Of a DNA stretch of 64,000 nt, positions 34,753 through 44,531 are shown one piece after another. Numbering within the stretch: the first letter of the stretch is position 1; each line of letters opens with the position of its first letter. Position numbers and translations under genes: made by a program. This DNA comes from Aspidiotus rigidus (lineage: Eukaryota; Arthropoda; Insecta; Hemiptera; Diaspididae): positions 9,484,001 to 9,548,000 of the forward strand of contig JAVHKY010000013.1 of the NCBI GenBank assembly GCA_035079385.1, in the 5' to 3' direction. Under the pieces are notes generated by a model. It did no database searches. It had not been told where the DNA came from and saw nothing but the letters and a program-made list of their open reading frames with translations.

Positions 34753-35510
34753 GTGAACGACAACGGACAAATACTACAAAGACTAAATGTGCGAAGAGAA
34801 TTTGCAAAAAGCTCGGAAAATATTTTTTAACGTTTGTAGTTACCATCCTGTCATAACTTTGTTTTAATTTTAGGGTTTTTTATTGTATATATTTTTCCCC
34901 CTTTGTTCCTAATTTTTATTTATTTTTGCATGATTTGAAATACTGTCAATTTTTGGTTCCCTTCCTCACTGGAGGGGAGCTGTGTTGGGTAGTGGCCAGA
35001 ATTTACTCGCGTAACGATGTTCGAATAGTCAGTCAGATAATAGACGGTGTATCACAGGCTTAAGTAAGATACCAGAAAACTTCGTGATGTCATCAATAGC
35101 CTTGACCTAAATTCGGAACTCGACATTTCATGGAGGGGGAAATTGTAAAATTATGAGCTATGAACCTTTACAGAGGTAAGCCTGGAGGTAGGCCGAGGAT
35201 TTTAAGATAAGTCCGTTTGGGTCAAGAGTCTCTTTCTCACCATGAATTCGGTTCAAGCTTCGTTAATTGATTGTCAAGAATAAATACAAAATACAGTGTA
35301 GAGGTGGTCCGACGAAGATTGTAAAAATTATAAGCATTAGGACATGACGTCATCTCGGCCGGACACCACTTCAAATTCTAAAACACAAAGAACGTACAAG
35401 CAGAAGAAGGCGACGATGACGTCATCAGAGAATAAATTTTCGTTCAAGTTCTTATGGAAGAGGTACTTTCCAATAAAAGTTAATGTTGACCGTCGAGTTT
35501 TGGCCGAAAT
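34753..35510 (+). other. Probable gypsy 3' UTR, PPT and partial 3' LTR
   Basis: After the pol stop comes an AT-rich spacer, then CTGGAGGGGAGC at 34969-34980, which looks like a polypurine tract. TGTGTTGGGTAGTGG follows, as expected for an LTR start. The LTR end could not be fixed and no matching 5' LTR is present. Two TGACGTCA sites lie at 35345 and 35417. Confidence 0.35.
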
Positions 35511-35719
35511 CTAACTTTGACCGGTAATCGATGGTCAAATCGACTGAAAATTCATTTCTTGTTAAAGTCTTGGTTGATATCGCGTCGATATATCGTTGAA
35601 CTCGACCTCAGATCGACATCTATATCAAGTCGATCATTTCGACTCAGGTCCATTTTGAGTCGAATTCTCCAAATTTTTTCATCGACTTGAAATCTACAGT
35701 CCATTTTTCTACCCATTTG

Positions 35720-35990
35720 GTGACTTCGCTACTCGCAGACAGATGCCTAGTTACAACTACATAATGAAGGCTATTGAGAATCTCAAGCAATTATGTTTGA
35801 CCAGTGCAGCATTGGTTGAATGGACGCAATTTCGATGTCGGTTTTCAGACGGCATTAAAATCTGGTACCAGAAGTCGACTCATTTTTGACCTCGATTTTG
35901 AGGCGCACTTGGAATCGGTGAAAGTCTCTCACCAATGAATGAATTGACATCGATTTTGACGTCGACGATGAGCCGATGGTAAAAAGAAAT
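35720..35990 (+). repeat. Dispersed unknown repeat, copy at 35.7 kb
   Basis: Shares TTGGTGACTTCGCTACTCGC upstream with the 54-kb copy, and GAGAATCTCAAGCAATTATG, GACCAGTGCAGCATTGG and TCGATGTCGGTTTTCAG with the 26-kb copy. The flank 35510-35720 is also rich in TCGA words and may be part of the unit. Confidence 0.6.
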
Positions 35991-37058
35991 AGTCAAATTT
36001 CGAGATGAATTACGAGAGTTACACAAACGAAGGTCCATTTCCAGAGCTCTGTACACTAACAGAAAAATGTGAATTTGAATACAGCTAAGACTCTGACCTA
36101 TGGCAGAGACTTCAACAAAATTCGAAGGTGATCGTAGTTTTCCGAAGGAAAAGAATCTCCGACCCACACTACATTACGGACACCACCCGCGCCGATCAAA
36201 GAAGCAGAATGGATGTAACGGCTGTAAGTGCTAACGATCTCCACAATATCGTTGAGAGGACAGACCTTTGACATTAATGTTGAGCCGCAATAAGTTACTT
36301 CTAGTACCTCTAAATTGTAACATACTCTTGTATAATATTTCCAGAACGTGTTTTAACGTTGCTACCCGGAATGGGATAACAGGTCTCCTCGAAGTACGAT
36401 CAAATTCATCCCTCGTTGGAGAATCGGTACTAGTCAAAAAACTTCATCAAAAAAGGTCTTTTTGGGGCTATCAGGTGAATCACCTAGATCAACGTAAGGC
36501 CCATTCACGGAGCCACATTGTTAAGTGGGTCGCTATCAATAGGACAGCTTCAAAGAGTTACACCTTGGTGAGCAACCTGTACCTTTGAGGACTTCCTTCT
36601 GAGGCATAAGCAAGCGCGGACGACAGAGGTCCGAAGGTCACCCAAGTCAGGCGTCTATTCCCGCACAATAAGAACCTGTTGAAGTCTTACACATAAGTTG
36701 GCCATTATTGAGCACATTGTCTTGCCATGGAGTACTTCGATAGATACAAAAAGGACGTTAATAATCAGATTTCCATTGACTTGAAGAGTCTGTTCCTTAA
36801 TCGAGCCATCACTTGCTTTTCTAAAGATAAGACAGAGATAACTGTTGAGGTTATATTATATCTTCAAAAGCTCTAGAACATCAAGTTACAACATTGAAAA
36901 TAATGTCTACCAACTAATTATAAATTCTTACAAAAGATAGCAGTCTGAAGAAAGATTATGCATTTAGATATTTGAAAAATATCTTTCTTCAGAGGAAGAA
37001 GTCAAACCAAGTTTTATCGTTATCAAAGGAATTCGTGAGGTAGAGTAAAATCTTGAAT
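35991..37058. other. Non-coding stretch, nothing firm
   Basis: No repeat or domain recognised. The exon ending at 37059 has a GTGAGT overlapping its stop, so a further exon of that gene could lie here, but no acceptor with a matching frame was convincing. Confidence 0.4.
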
Positions 37059-37489
37059 TTACTCACGCGTGTCGAATGTTTCCAAGGTTCTAATATCAGT
37101 CAACCGATCCAGTATCACAAAGTGTTTAATTGAGTCGTTAAGAGAATGATTAGCAGATTTTTCTATCCATTTAGGCACGACCACAAACGCAGAATTCGAA
37201 GAGTAAGGGTCATTGGTCAAAAAGAAATGTATTCCGTGCACCCCATCCGTATTGAAGGCGCATGATATGATTTCGGCAGAATTACTCACATTTATTGGTA
37301 ACCAGTCAGTGTTGACGTTGTGCTTTATACATAACTTCTCTTTCGGAAGATCTTGACTTATGTAAAATCCTTCAGTAAATGTCGGGCGGAAATCGTTCGC
37401 ACATCTCGTTCCAAGAAGAGAAACCGCACAGAGCCTAAACCTATCAGTTGCGTTTAATGAGCATAGACTTCTTACATTCTTTTTGTTTT
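37059..37489 (-). CDS. Secreted-protein gene, exon 3 (probably last)
   Basis: The acceptor is an eight-T tract plus AG (37491-37490). The exon encodes five cysteines and all three glycosylation sequons and ends in TAA at 37061-37059. The stop overlaps a good donor (GTGAGT at 37066-37061), so alternative splicing to a further exon is possible. Confidence 0.55.
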
Positions 37490-40400
37490 CTAAAAAAAAT
37501 TAAGAAGAAAAGTGTACAGAATCCTAGGCCTAGATACAATGATTCGAATAGGACAATAACACTACTGAACAGCTATCCTGTTACAAAGTTTCTATTACGT
37601 GATTCTGAACACGAATCCGTTGTCCGTTTTTTGCTAGCACGTCACAATTTTTAGTAATCACGATTAAAGTTCTCTTTACTTGCCGCGCGTCGTCGCGAAA
37701 CACATCGACGATAGCAGCGTCGCTATCGAAAACGTTCGTTACGTTCCGCGACAGCGCGTGGCAAGTAGACGAAAATATTTTTGTTATGATTGTAAGGATT
37801 ACGCTATAGGCTTCATCATGATCGGCTACGTCTTCGTAATTCTTTCACAAGACTCAGCGAGCCGGACACACATTTTCGACTATCTATCATTCACGATAAA
37901 ACAGGATTGTACTATATCGACACTCGTCGAGATTATCGTCTCTAATAAAAAGTAGTATAGTTTTCGTCGCCGTACTGTACTGTTTCCGTATTGTTCTTAA
38001 ACTGTAAAATTTATAATAATTTCGCGTTATTTGGCAACGAACTTTTGTTTTTGATTTTTTAATAAAAATTCAATCCGCTGTTCTGTTGCTTGCATCAATT
38101 ATTGAACAAATCTTATAAATCAAAAACATTCTCGTATCTTTGAATTACGCGAAAATTGTTATCATCTCGTATCTTGAAAATCGTTATCATGGCCAGCAAG
38201 GCGAAATTTTTGTTTGCGGCTGAGTCTACCGATTCCACCGGAAAGTCCACAATCATTAAAGTGAAGCAAATTCAGCTGGAAGGACAAGAAGAAATTTATG
38301 TATTTCCTGATGAACAGCAACCGCTCACTATGCATACCTTGCTGAGCGCTACTACAACCGTCCGTTCGATAAAAAAACAACTAACGGTACGTGGTACTTT
38401 TCGTAACTCCTTTATCATTCTGACACCGGACTTGAGTGAATTATACTTGGACGAAGCCGGAAATCCATGTTTTCAAGGTCAAGTTCTCGAAGAACTATCG
38501 CAGCCAAAGATGCCGTCATCACTTTATTACTCACCATCGGAGAGGTCTTCGTATACTTCATCTAATTCGACCGACGCTCCTGCAGAACCAAAACCAAAAT
38601 CATTATCATCAATAGCAAAGGACATCATATTGGAAAAATTCGACGGTGGAAACCGTAATCCACTGACCTGGCTTAATACATTTGAATCTGAATGCGAGAG
38701 GATGAACGTCGAGAAAATTCGTCAATGCGAAGCCCTACGTCTCTTCCTTGAAGGATCAGCATTGACATGGTACACATCTACCCGAACGCTCATTGGTACA
38801 TCTACGTGGGAAACCTGGAGGCAAACATTTCTAAGTGCCTTTTCTTGTCGTGGATGGAATGAGGTCTGTAACGCAATATATTTTCGTTTTAGTGCAGGAT
38901 CGTTAAATGAATATGCCATAAAAAAACTCGCTTTACTTACGGACATGGATCCGAAACTTTCTGAAAACGCTCGCATTTGTATTACTGTGGCCGGCTTACC
39001 TGCGTCTGTGAGAGAAAGATTAGATCGCGACGAAATTGACTCGGTCGATAAGTTGCTCGGAAAAATTAATCTGTTAGACAGACCAAATAGAACAAACACC
39101 TCAAAAGTTCTTCCCCGTGGTCAGTCACGATTTATTCCAACAAAAAGATCGCCGAATCCTTGTGCGTACTGTGAGAAACGCGGATTTGTAGGCCGTATGC
39201 ATTTTGAGTCTGATTGTAGGCAGAAAGTATGGGACAAAGAAAAGGAACTCACGAGTGGTAATAGTTCGAAAAATACTGGTAATCCTACCTCTGTACCTCG
39301 TGGAAATAAAGATACTTTCTTCAGGAACAGTGGTCGGAATACCAGCAATAGTAATAGTTTAATGGTGAACGTTACGGAATTGGAGGAACTTCTCAATAAA
39401 AAAATCCCTAATGAACAAAAAAACTAGAGCCGCCTCCGCTAATCAGACTTGAATTGGAAGTAGAAAACGTGAAAACAGATGGATTATATGATCCAGGATC
39501 AAATATCTCGATCATACCTTTCCATTTTTTAAAACAAATTAATGCAAAAATTTATATACCTTCTTCCATCAAGTACTCGACAATGAGCGGAGGTGATTCT
39601 GTGATAGGTATAACATATTTAAGTGTTAAAATAGGGAAAATAGAAAAAAATGTAAAGTTATATGTCATTAAGAAGGACAACTTTAAATACGGCATTCTAA
39701 TTGGGCTGGACATGATTAAAGAATTTCGATTGTGCCAAGACCACGAACTTAACATATCTCAAGCTCTCCAAACAACTTCTACGGCCCCGGTCAAGACCTG
39801 CGTCGAAAAAAATTCTGCAATAAAAGATAATGATTCTAATAAAAATAATACAGGTACAGTAATTAATAAAACAAATAGTATAAATAATGCCCATTGTCAG
39901 ATAAATTGGAACGAATCCATTTCATACGAAAAGTTTGAAGCAAAGACGTCTCACTTGGACAAAGAAAAAAAACAAGCAATACATGATTATATTGAAAAGT
40001 ACTCCTCCATTTTCGCTGTGAACCAATTTGATATAGGTAATGTAACCGATCATGAGGCGCAAATTCACCTTCTAGAAAATCGTTATGTTGCAAGGAAGCC
40101 TTATCGTTGCACTTACGAGGATCAGGAGGAAATTGAAAAACAGATTACGGAACTTCTTAAGCACGGCATGATTGAAGAATCATGTTCACCCTTTGCCAGC
40201 CCAGTCACCTTAGCATACAAAAAAGTAGATGAATTAGGAAATAAAGAAAAAACGCGTATGTGCATTGATTTTCGAGATTTAAATAAATTAATTGTTCCGG
40301 AAAGCCAACCCTTCCCCTTGATAGATGATATCATAGTTAAGACCCGAGATTGTGAATATTTGACCGTATTCGATTTGAACTCGGCTTTCTGGTCAATCCC

Positions 40401-43400
40401 GATTGCTCCGGGCGACCGCTATAAGACAGGCTTTGTTACAATGCATGGACACTGGCAGTGGGTGAACATGCCGTTCGGTCTAAAAAATGCTCCCGCTATT
40501 TTTCAACGCATTTTTTCAGGAATAATTAAAAGAAATAATCTTTCAAACTTTGCTGTAAATTACATAGACGATATTTTAATATTTTCGCGCACTTTTGAGG
40601 AGCATATTCAGCATTTAGAATTGCTGGCAGAAGCAATAAAAAAAGAAGGTTTCCGTCTGAAGTTTATAAAGTGCAATTTCGCCGCCAGTTCCGTACAGTA
40701 TCTGGGTCATGTTATCAGCAAAAATTCTGTGAAGCCAATGAATAATAATTTAATTTCAATTCAAAAGTTCCCAACGCCGCAGAATAGAAAGAACATACGC
40801 CAATTCCTTGGTAAGATTAACTTTTACCATAAATTTATTAAGAACGCGGCATCAACATTGGAACCATTTCACAATCTTTTAAGAAAAAATATTCCCTTTC
40901 ATTGGTCGGAAGAGTGTGAGTTAGCTTTTACTAAAATAAAAGGCTATTTAACTTCTGCACCAACTTTGGCTATATTTGATAGAAATCTGCCAACAACTAT
41001 TTACACAGACGCCAGTGGCGTAGGAATAGGGGCAGTATTAAAACAGACCCAGGCTGACGGACTGGAGAAGCCTGTAGCGTATTTTTCAAAAAAATTAAAC
41101 ACATATCAAAAAACGAAAAAAGCAGTTTATATTGAAAGCTTCGCTGTAAGAGAAGCGGTAAAATTTTGGAGATATTGGTTGTTGGGCAGACATTTCACAA
41201 TAGTAACAGACCATAAACCATTGGAAAACTTAAACTTAAAATCAAGACCAGATGAAGAATTAGGGGATTTGGCGACTTACCTTCTGCAATTCGATTTTAC
41301 CATAGTCTATAGACCGGGTAAAGATAATGACGAAGCAGACTGTTTGTCGCGCAACCCAGTCCTCAATTCAGACTTTGGTGATGATACTCCAGATATCCTG
41401 CCCACGATTAATCTTCTCCAGATTGATGAAATAAAATTGGCTCAACGGAATATTATCCGTAACAATAATGATGTTATTAAAAATGATGTAATTGTACGAC
41501 GAGCTAAAGGAGGCAAACACAAAATTTTACTCAATAAAGAATACGGATTAAAACTAATTGAAAAAGTACACTTAAAATATGGTCACATCGGACCAAACAC
41601 TGTTTATAGAACAATTCGAACGTATTTTACTTTTCCAAAAATGTTTCCTCTGGCTCGAGAACACTGTTCAAAATGTACAATCTGCATCCAAAATAAAACT
41701 AGAAGAGGAAGGATTCATGGACTGTTGGGTCACTTTGGTCCTGCACAGAAACCATATGAGATAATGTCCCTGGACACAATTGGTGGTCTGGGAGGCAAAA
41801 GATCTACAAAAAAATACTTACATTTACTGGAAGATCATTTTACCCGTTATGCCTACATATTAACTTCAAAGAGTCAGAACGCTTCCGACTTTATTCGTCT
41901 CATTGATTCTGTACGTAAGAATAACCCAATAGGTGTTCTACTGCACGATCAGTATGGTGGTTTGTGCTCAAAGGAATTCTCTGACTATTTAGAGGAGCAA
42001 AACATTGAAAGACACTTCACTGCACTAGATTCACCGTCATCAAACGGTTTGAACGAGCGTCTAGGAGCCCAAACTTTAATTAACAGAATACGATGCAGGG
42101 TTAACGAACCAAACTGTAAAACAGCATGGACCACAGTGGCTCATCAGTGCGTAAACGAATATAACGATACTATTCATAGTATCACTCAATTCCCACCTAG
42201 CTATCTCATGTATGGGAAATTAACAGAAATGGTGCCTCATAACTTCCTCGAAATCCCTAACTTATTGGCAGATAGACAAACTGCTTATTGCAACTCAATT
42301 CGAAACCACGAATATAATAAGAGCAGGATAGATAAAAATCGCATTGAAGAAACATTTGAGGTGGGACAGAAGGTTTTCGTCGAAAACGGTAATAAATTAA
42401 ATCGCCTAAAATTGGATCCAATTCGAATGGGTCCTTTTCCAATAATAAAAAAAATTTCAAATACTATCTACGAGATTGATGTAGGTTACAAGTCTTGCTC
42501 TAAACGAATCTAACATGCCAATAAGCTAGTAGGGATAGAATTATAGTTTGTTGGGACAGACAATGAATCAACCAGTTCTGGTCTTTCTTCTTTGAGGTAA
42601 TTCGGACATTGTCCTCATAGTGCAGATTAGAGCCTTACGATGGATGTATAAGGCCTCATTATGCTGGATAATATCGAGGGGTGTAAGCTACTATCCGCTT
42701 GCATTTCTCACTGCTGCAAAGACCGACTGGGCCAGGAACGCCCTAGTAGCACCGAGAAGATAGCTACCGCTGACAACTTCAGCTTGGGTCGCAGCATCGA
42801 CGTTAGGAAGTTGATTCGTTGTCGAAAATGACTTGGAATGGGGGGATGTAAGGATTACGCTATAGGCTTCATCATGATCGGCTACGTCTTCGTAATTCTT
42901 TCACAAGACTCAGCGAGCCGGACACACATTTTCGACTATCTATCATTCACGATAAAACAGGATTGTACTATATCGACACTCGTCGAGATTATCGTCTCTA
43001 ATAAAAAGTAGTATAGTTTTCGTCGCCGTACTGTACTGTTTCCGTATTGTTCTTAAACTGTAAAATTTATAATAATTTCGCGTTATTTGGCAACGAACTT
43101 TTGTTTTTGATTTTTTAATAAAAATTCAATCCGCTGTTCTGTTGCTTGCATCAATTATTGAACAAATCTTATATGATTACATGAATATTTATCGCGATAA
43201 ATAAAAATTGTGACGTGCTATCAAAAAACGGACAACGGATTCGGGTTCAGCGTTGAAAAGTATCTAAGAATCACGTAATAGAATTTTGTAACAGGATAGC
43301 TGTTCAGTAGTGCGAGGAGGAAAAGTCAAGCCACATCACATTGAACTTACCCGGATCGGGATCTGGATCAGAAGGTGCCTTCTTTCCGATTATATACAAA

Positions 43401-44384
43401 TTATCGATTTCTGCGAATCTCAGATCATAATCCTTGGCTATGGGTGCCTGTTCCAATAGGCCAAATAGATTGAAGTTATCTGAGTCGACCAATTTTCTGA
43501 ATACGAAGTAGACATTCTCGTGGAAACCAGGCGAGATCGCCCATGACTCCATGTTTGCTCCCTGTATACATATCTGCGCAGGTGTACTAAATTGGCCATG
43601 GGAGAAGGTCTCGAAAACGAAATTTTCGATAACAGCGTTGTCCCCAGCCTGAAATGTCTTTTCTACCAGAGTTTTAAAACTATCCATCACATATTGTGTT
43701 TTGTCTTCGGGAAGTGAGAAAGATACGGCAGCATCGGCTAAGTACTTCAAACACGTTTCTTTTCGCTCATTTTTTCCCATTTTTTTGAATTCGAGCAAAC
43801 ATTTATAATCTGTCAATGTATTAGAACGTACAATTGTAAGATTGTTTATATAACCTGTCCTCTATTTTGTGAAACCAAATTAAAGAACGATGTCTAGCTT
43901 TGGCTTGGGAGTTTCTTTTGGTAAATATTTCGAAGTTATAAGTTAGCTGCAAAAGAACAAAAAAACTGACTTTCGAATCGGCAATTTTTTCACCTGATTC
44001 TGCGAAAAAGGTCGACTGAACTCATAGCTTTCGGCATGATCTGTCGCCTATTTGGAGCCAAACGGCTGTACAAATTCCGACTCGTCCAAGAGAAAATTAC
44101 GAAAAAAAAAAAAAAAATTGTACTTGAAAAGTTATTTCAGCCTCAAAATAGGCTGACACGAACAGAAGTCCATCAATGATTTTGTGTACGTCGACACCGA
44201 CTATCTTTTCCAAGAGAGTGATACCAAAATGCTTACCTGAATATTCGTGAGTTTTCACGAAGTATTTGTAAGCAACTTCTTCATGATGAATTAGTGCGGT
44301 CGGCCGGAGGCGTAATTCAGCTTCAATGTTCTTGAAAATGCTCAGAATGTAGATGATCACAACGAGTATCGCTGTTGATTTCAT
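37059..44384 (-). CDS. Putative secreted protein, three coding exons (about 345 aa)
   Basis: Joining 44384-44237, 43809-43351 and 37489-37059 gives one open frame of about 345 residues; both junctions leave 1 nt plus 2 nt, so phases agree. Residues 1-22 form a signal peptide (MKSTAILVVIIYILSIFKN, then IEA), so the product should enter the secretory pathway. The mature part has 8 cysteines (an even number, fitting disulfides) and three N-glycosylation sequons (NAT, NVS, NHS), all in exon 3. A DPDPDP run lies at the exon 2/3 junction. No family is recognised. Intron 1 is 427 bp. Intron 2 is 5.86 kb and holds a MITE and an intact gypsy element. A GTGAGT overlaps the stop, so the C-terminus could extend. 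The gene model is inferred, without transcript evidence. Confidence 0.6.
37791..38116 (+). repeat. 5' LTR of the gypsy element
   Basis: 326 bp, starting TGTAAGGATTACGC and ending ACAAATCTTAT. Identical to 42847-43172 as far as I can read. It contains AATAAAAAG and TTTAATAAAAATTC, possible polyadenylation signals. Confidence 0.88.
38189..39427 (+). CDS. gag: Gypsy Gag protein
   Basis: The frame is open from 38156. The ATG at 38189 (ATCATGGCC, good context) gives 412 residues. The central part has the retrotransposon gag/capsid pattern (DGGNRNPLTWLNTFESEC, LFLEGSALTWY, WRQTFLSAF). A zinc knuckle follows, near residue 325: CAYC, nine residues, H, four residues, C. The C-terminus is Asn/Ser/Thr-rich. 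Gag would form the particle and bind the RNA. The stop (TAG, 39425-39427) follows directly on a slippery heptamer that leads into pol. Confidence 0.85.
   Translation: MASKAKFLFAAESTDSTGKSTIIKVKQIQLEGQEEIYVFPDEQQPLTMHTLLSATTTVRSIKKQLTVRGTFRNSFIILTPDLSELYLDEAGNPCFQGQVLEELSQPKMPSSLYYSPSERSSYTSSNSTDAPAEPKPKSLSSIAKDIILEKFDGGNRNPLTWLNTFESECERMNVEKIRQCEALRLFLEGSALTWYTSTRTLIGTSTWETWRQTFLSAFSCRGWNEVCNAIYFRFSAGSLNEYAIKKLALLTDMDPKLSENARICITVAGLPASVRERLDRDEIDSVDKLLGKINLLDRPNRTNTSKVLPRGQSRFIPTKRSPNPCAYCEKRGFVGRMHFESDCRQKVWDKEKELTSGNSSKNTGNPTSVPRGNKDTFFRNSGRNTSNSNSLMVNVTELEELLNKKIPNEQKN
39415..42513 (+). CDS. pol: Gypsy Pol polyprotein (protease, RT, RNase H, integrase)
   Basis: The frame is open from 39415 with no ATG at the start, so entry is by -1 frameshift. 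Numbered from 39454, there is a protease-like LYDPGSNIS near residue 10 (DPG in place of the usual DTG or DSG). RT follows with TRMCIDFRDLN, LTVFDLNSAFWSIPI, MPFGLKNAPAIFQ and YIDDIL near residue 370. RNase H has TIYTDASG near 515 and VTDHKPLENL. Integrase has an HHCC finger (YGHIGP, CSKCTIC), then LDTIGG, LHDQYGG and SNGLNERL as the D-D-E core, and a C-terminal VGQKVFVENG segment. The length is usual for Ty3/gypsy pol. No internal stop. Confidence 0.9.
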   Translation, partial: TKKLEPPPLIRLELEVENVKTDGLYDPGSNISIIPFHFLKQINAKIYIPSSIKYSTMSGGDSVIGITYLSVKIGKIEKNVKLYVIKKDNFKYGILIGLDMIKEFRLCQDHELNISQALQTTSTAPVKTCVEKNSAIKDNDSNKNNTGTVINKTNSINNAHCQINWNESISYEKFEAKTSHLDKEKKQAIHDYIEKYSSIFAVNQFDIGNVTDHEAQIHLLENRYVARKPYRCTYEDQEEIEKQITELLKHGMIEESCSPFASPVTLAYKKVDELGNKEKTRMCIDFRDLNKLIVPESQPFPLIDDIIVKTRDCEYLTVFDLNSAFWSIPIAPGDRYKTGFVTMHGHWQWVNMPFGLKNAPAIFQRIFSGIIKRNNLSNFAVNYIDDILIFSRTFEEHIQHLELLAEAIKKEGFRLKFIKCNFAASSVQYLGHVISKNSVKPMNNNLISIQKFPTPQNRKNIRQFLGKINFYHKFIKNAASTLEPFHNLLRKNIPFHWSEECELAFTKIKGYLTSAPTLAIFDRNLPTTIYTDASGVGIGAVLKQTQADGLEKPVAYFSKKLNTYQKTKKAVYIESFAVREAVKFWRYWLLGRHFTIVTDHKPLENLNLKSRPDEELGDLATYLLQFDFTIVYRPGKDNDEADCLSRNPVLNSDFGDDTPDILPTINLLQIDEIKLAQRNIIRNNNDVIKNDVIVRRAKGGKHKILLNKEYGLKLIEKVHLKYGHIGPNTVYRTIRTYFTFPKMFPLAREHCSKCTICIQNKTRRGRIHGLLGHFGPAQKPYEIMSLDTIGGLGGKRSTKKYLHLLEDHFTRYAYILTSKSQNASDFIRLIDSVRKNNPIGVLLHDQYGGLCSKEFSDYLEEQNIERHFTALDSPSSNGLNERLGAQTLINRIRCRVNEPNCKTAWTTVAHQCVNEYNDTIHSITQFPPSYLMYGKLTEMVPHNFLEIPNLLADRQTAYCNSIRNHEYNKSRIDKNRIEETFEVGQKVFVENGNKLNRLKLDPIRMGPFPIIKKISNTIYEIDVGYKSCSKRI
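39418..39424 (+). promoter_or_regulatory. -1 ribosomal frameshift site, A AAA AAC
   Basis: In the gag frame the last codons are CAA AAA AAC TAG, so the heptamer A AAA AAC sits immediately before the gag stop. A -1 slip enters the pol frame, which is open from 39415. This is the canonical X XXY YYZ form. No strong stem-loop was identified just downstream. Confidence 0.75.
42847..43172 (+). repeat. 3' LTR of the gypsy element
   Basis: 326 bp, preceded by the purine tract GGAATGGGGGGA (42836-42846 region) and followed by ATGAT, the same 5 bp that precede the 5' LTR. Confidence 0.88.
43351..43809 (-). CDS. Secreted-protein gene, exon 2
   Basis: 459 nt, phase 2-in and 1-out. The acceptor is TTGACAG, preceded by CTAAT as a likely branch point. 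The donor is CCGG followed by GTAAGT, a consensus match. The encoded stretch has three cysteines and no membrane segment. Confidence 0.65.
44237..44384 (-). CDS. Secreted-protein gene, exon 1
   Basis: 49 codons plus 1 nt, starting at an ATG followed at once by a signal peptide. The exon ends TCAG, followed by GTAAGC, a near-consensus donor. The open frame continues past this donor to 44097, but the downstream exon joins in phase only from here. Confidence 0.6.
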
Positions 44385-44531
44385 GAAGATAGGCAGTTTC
44401 TCTTTGAAATTGACGAAAAATAAATTCTCTAATGCTGTGAGACAGAAAGACTTATTGGAAAGATAAATACAATACGACGATTGTATGAAAGCTCGGCACA
44501 CTTTGTATTTCAACAGAGGTGACGTCTGCAC

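Larger units (their letters stand above)
37791..43172 (+). mobile_element. Intact Ty3/gypsy LTR retrotransposon
   Basis: The 5.38-kb element has two 326-bp LTRs that look identical by eye, flanked by ATGAT on both sides (5-bp target duplication). gag and pol are both open, and a purine-rich tract (GGAATGGGGGGA) precedes the 3' LTR. No env. It sits inside a MITE, in the intron of the secreted-protein gene, in opposite orientation to that gene. Identical LTRs mean a recent insertion, possibly polymorphic. Confidence 0.88.
37560..43312. mobile_element. MITE in intron 2, split by the gypsy insertion
   Basis: The ends are inverted copies: CACTACTGAACAGCTATCCT at 37560 and its complement ending at 43312. 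Homology runs about 92 bp on the left (to 37651), and on the right to 43203 with an extra insert of about 18 bp. Without the gypsy element the MITE is about 366 bp. Inner sequence at 37678-37772 also folds on itself (CTTGCCGCGCGTCGTCGCG with its imperfect complement). No target duplication could be identified, so the superfamily is unknown. No transposase. Confidence 0.65.

Noticed and set aside
36231..36437. Possible further exon of the secreted-protein gene
   Set aside because: The acceptor ACTAG would join in the wrong phase with the donor at 37066; no support.
44097..44236. Longer version of exon 1 reading to the T run
   Set aside because: The in-phase donor CAG/GTAAGC at 44236 joins exon 2 cleanly, whereas a later donor (CAA/GTACAA) needs a weak acceptor.
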